Below, in pieces: positions 4,645 to 6,451 of a stretch of 6,451 nt of DNA; positions within the stretch are counted from its first letter, which is position 1; every line of letters begins with the position of its first letter. The stretch is from an uncultured Clostridium sp. (lineage in GTDB: Bacteria; Bacillota; Clostridia; TANB77; CAG-508): contig USQZ01000066.1 of assembly GCA_900556975.1 (NCBI GenBank), forward strand, positions 1-6,451, read 5' to 3'. The position numbers and the translations under genes were made by a program. Under the pieces are notes generated by a model. The model searched no databases, was not told the origin of the DNA, and worked only from the letters and a program-made list of their open reading frames with translations.

Positions 4645-5880
4645 TTGGACGAACAAAAGAAAACTTCTAAAAATATATTACCTAGAATAATTGCTCTTAT
4701 TGCTGCTGTTATAATAATTATTTATTTAATTTATAACACTGTGAGACTTATAACAAGTCCAGCAGATACGTTTGTTGTTGAAAATGGTACACTTGATTCT
4801 GCTGAAACTGTTGATGCTGTTGTTATTAGAGATGAGCAAGTTCTTCAAGGAAATAACTATATGAACGGTATGGAAAAAGTTGTATCAGAAGGAAAAAGAG
4901 CAGCAAAGGGTGAAGCTATTTTTAGATACTATGTTAATGGTGAAGATACGATAAAAAAAGAAATAGAAGATTTGGACAAAAAAATAGCCGAGGCTCAAAA
5001 AAGTGAAAATTCAATATATCCAACAGATGTACAAGTTTTAAAGAATAAGATAAAAAATCTTGAAGAAAAAATCTATGAAACTAATAATATTGAAGAAGTT
5101 GAAAATTATAAAAAAGAAATAGAAGAATGTACTCTCAAGATTTCTACAATTATAGGGGATTTAAGTCCTGTAGGTTCATATTTGAAAGATTTGATTAATC
5201 AAAAAAATGCATATTTAAAAAAAATTACTGAGGGTGCAGAAGAAATTAAAACTACAGAAAGTGGAACAGTTTCATATAGAGTTGATAACTTAGAATCAAT
5301 TTTAACTACTGCTGATTTTGGCTATTTAAACAAACAATTTTTAGATGATTTAAATTTAAAAAGTGGAGAGTTAATAGAATCAAGTAATGAAAAAGGTAAA
5401 GTTATAACTCAATTTTATTGCTATTTAGCAATTGAAATGAATTCAGATTCTGCAATGAATGCTAAAGTCGGTGACAAAGTAAAAATTAGATATGATGTTG
5501 ATAGTTCAATTACTTCTGAAATTGTTCAGATAAATGAAGAAGAGGACTCTAGAGTAATTATTTTTAAAATAAAAGATTTACCCGAAAAGATGATTAATTA
5601 TAGAAAAATTTCTGTTGATGTAATTTGGTGGGAATATTCAGGGTTAAAGATACCTAATTCTGCAATTATAACTGAAGGTGATAAATCATTTATTGAAAGA
5701 AATAGAGCGGGGTATAATGCTAAAGTTTTAGTTAAAATATTAAAGCAAAATGATTCATATGCTATAGTTGATAACTATACGACACAGGAATTGCAGGAAC
5801 TTGGTTATTCATATGATGAAATAAATAATATGTATAGTATAAAACAATATGATAAAATTATAGTAAATTCTAAAAAGTAA
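4645..5880 (+). CDS. HlyD-like membrane-fusion/adaptor protein
   Basis: The preferred start is TTG at 4645, seven bases after GGGTGG (4632-4637). An upstream in-frame GTG at 4627 overlaps the miaA stop but has no ribosome site, and would make the ribosome site encode Lys-Gly-Gly. From the TTG the protein has 411 residues: a short basic N-terminus, one transmembrane segment (about 11-32, IIALIAAVIIIIYLIYN), then an extracytoplasmic part. Residues 43-95 (VENGTLDSAETVDAVVIRD... AAKGEAIFRYY) fit the first half of a biotinyl-lipoyl-like domain. About 100-200 is a Lys/Glu-rich coiled-coil hairpin, and TESGTVSYRVD (204-214) is the second half. A beta-barrel part follows, with VGDKVKIRYD (275-284) and GLKIPNSAIIT (333-343), a typical HlyD-family strand. 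No ABC transporter gene is visible beside it. Related adaptors in Clostridia often stand near yggS/sepF cell-division genes, but the expected genes do not follow here. Its substrate is unknown. Confidence 0.75.
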   Translation: MDEQKKTSKNILPRIIALIAAVIIIIYLIYNTVRLITSPADTFVVENGTLDSAETVDAVVIRDEQVLQGNNYMNGMEKVVSEGKRAAKGEAIFRYYVNGEDTIKKEIEDLDKKIAEAQKSENSIYPTDVQVLKNKIKNLEEKIYETNNIEEVENYKKEIEECTLKISTIIGDLSPVGSYLKDLINQKNAYLKKITEGAEEIKTTESGTVSYRVDNLESILTTADFGYLNKQFLDDLNLKSGELIESSNEKGKVITQFYCYLAIEMNSDSAMNAKVGDKVKIRYDVDSSITSEIVQINEEEDSRVIIFKIKDLPEKMINYRKISVDVIWWEYSGLKIPNSAIITEGDKSFIERNRAGYNAKVLVKILKQNDSYAIVDNYTTQELQELGYSYDEINNMYSIKQYDKIIVNSKK

Positions 5881-5914
5881 TATTACATTTATATTACAAT
5901 AATATTATTTTTTT
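5872..5914. terminator. A+T-rich possible terminator between convergent genes
   Basis: AAAAAGTAATATTA (5872-5885) can pair with TAATATTATTTTTT (5900-5913) over 14 positions, including one G-T pair, around a 14-base loop. Seven T residues (5908-5914) form the end of the right arm. It covers the stop codon of the HlyD-like gene and the end of the - strand NRPS fragment, so it could serve both directions. It has almost no G-C pairs and is weak as a terminator. Confidence 0.4.
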
Positions 5915-6451
5915 ATAACAATCTTTTTTACCGGATTTATGTTGTTCTAGTAATTTTAAGATTCTTTTTTGGTCGAAGAACTTTTCAGCATTTCTAAATT
6001 CATCACTGCTTTCAGCCTTAATTTCATTCTCTGCATAATCAAAGTAGGTGTAGCTTTCAGGCTCAATATTACCGCCCTCATACAGCGTTTTAAGCTGTTC
6101 AAAGAAGAGTGCAACGGACGCACCGTCAAAGATAAGGTGGTGGAAATCCGAAAGCAGATATACCGCCTTTTCGGTTTCTGCAACTGAGATTCTGAACAGC
6201 GGTGCTTTCATAAGATTGTGCGGTTTTACAAAATCCTTTTTGTAGGATTCAAGCTGTTCTTCCGTAAGCTTTTCAACGGGAACATTCGGTTTTGCAGAGT
6301 CAACATATGCCTGCTCAATATCATCGTTTTCAAGTGAAAGGTGAGTCATAATATATGGGTGAGCCTTGATTACCTTTACAACGCAGTCGGCAAGCTTTTG
6401 TGCATCGACTGATTTTGAAAATGTGAGAATTGACGGAATATTGTAAAGTGT
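5894..6451 (-). CDS. NRPS condensation-domain fragment, N-terminus off window, truncated C-terminus
   Basis: On the - strand the frame is open from the right edge (6451) to TAA at 5896-5894, about 185 residues. There is no need to start at the ATG at 6349: the upstream in-frame residues (TLYNIPSILTFSKSVDAQK, then VIKAHPYI) continue the same fold. FHHLIFDGASVALFF (about residues 103-117) holds the HHxxxDG active-site motif of condensation domains, which form peptide bonds between carrier-protein-bound amino acids. LFRISVAETEKAVYLLSD before it and YFDYAENE after it also fit. A full domain is ~450 residues. Here homology-like sequence stops near FDQK (codons at about 5966-5980), only ~55 residues after HHxxxDG, and a lysine-rich tail of ~23 residues follows. 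The C-terminal half of the domain is therefore missing, so a functional synthetase ending here is unlikely. It is less A+T-rich than its neighbours, suggesting transfer or an assembly join. Confidence 0.8.
   Translation of the reverse strand, partial: TLYNIPSILTFSKSVDAQKLADCVVKVIKAHPYIMTHLSLENDDIEQAYVDSAKPNVPVEKLTEEQLESYKKDFVKPHNLMKAPLFRISVAETEKAVYLLSDFHHLIFDGASVALFFEQLKTLYEGGNIEPESYTYFDYAENEIKAESSDEFRNAEKFFDQKRILKLLEQHKSGKKDCYKKIILL

Noticed and set aside
4282..4656. Two overlapping - strand open frames over the end of miaA
   Set aside because: Both are antisense to conserved miaA motifs and hydrophobic only through base composition. They are shadows.
5969..6187. + strand and alternate - strand open frames over the NRPS fragment
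   Set aside because: The - strand frame with HHLIFDG explains this region; the other frames show no motif or ribosome site.

Overview
The window looks like chromosomal DNA from a low-GC Gram-positive bacterium, most likely a Clostridia-type Firmicute and possibly an uncultured gut lineage. The evidence is a strongly A+T-rich codon choice, G-rich Shine-Dalgarno sites 7-9 bases before starts, a MutL with the endonuclease motif typical of bacteria that lack MutH, and a mutL-miaA gene order. The right-hand ~480 bases are clearly less A+T-rich and carry a piece of a nonribosomal peptide synthetase (NRPS).

Layout from left to right. (1) 1-545, + strand: the 3' third of groEL, whose C-terminal tail has Cys-Gly-Cys instead of the usual Gly-Gly-Met repeats. 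(2) 546-737: three hairpin-forming inverted repeats; the middle one is a textbook Rho-independent terminator for groEL. (3) 738-851, - strand: a 37-residue cysteine/glycine-rich microprotein with one hydrophobic segment, too short for ordinary ORF calling but with a good ribosome site. (4) 852-1037: a divergent regulatory region with an extended -10 promoter for mutL on the + strand, a possible promoter for the microprotein on the - strand, and two dyads. (5) 1038-3389, + strand: mutL, full length, with an unusually long acidic linker. (6) 3390-3709: a 320-base stretch without genes but dense in repeats. It holds an imperfect direct repeat, two short inverted repeats and a ~170-base nested element (22-bp outer arms, perfect 25-bp inner hairpin) that ends four bases before the miaA ribosome site. 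(7) 3710-4630, + strand: miaA. (8) 4645-5880, + strand: a membrane-anchored HlyD-like adaptor protein, tightly coupled to miaA. (9) 5894-6451, - strand: part of an NRPS condensation domain, open at the right edge and ending abnormally early.

How it fits together. mutL (mismatch repair), miaA (tRNA A37 prenylation) and the HlyD-like gene form a same-strand housekeeping run, with miaA and the adaptor clearly coupled. groEL belongs to a separate upstream operon. The NRPS fragment has a different base composition and converges on the adaptor gene; its last ~23 codons return to host-like composition. It is therefore a transferred and truncated gene or an assembly join.

The two best candidates for something new are the Cys-rich microprotein and the nested inverted-repeat element in front of miaA. 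All calls rest on reading the sequence by eye; no database search was run.
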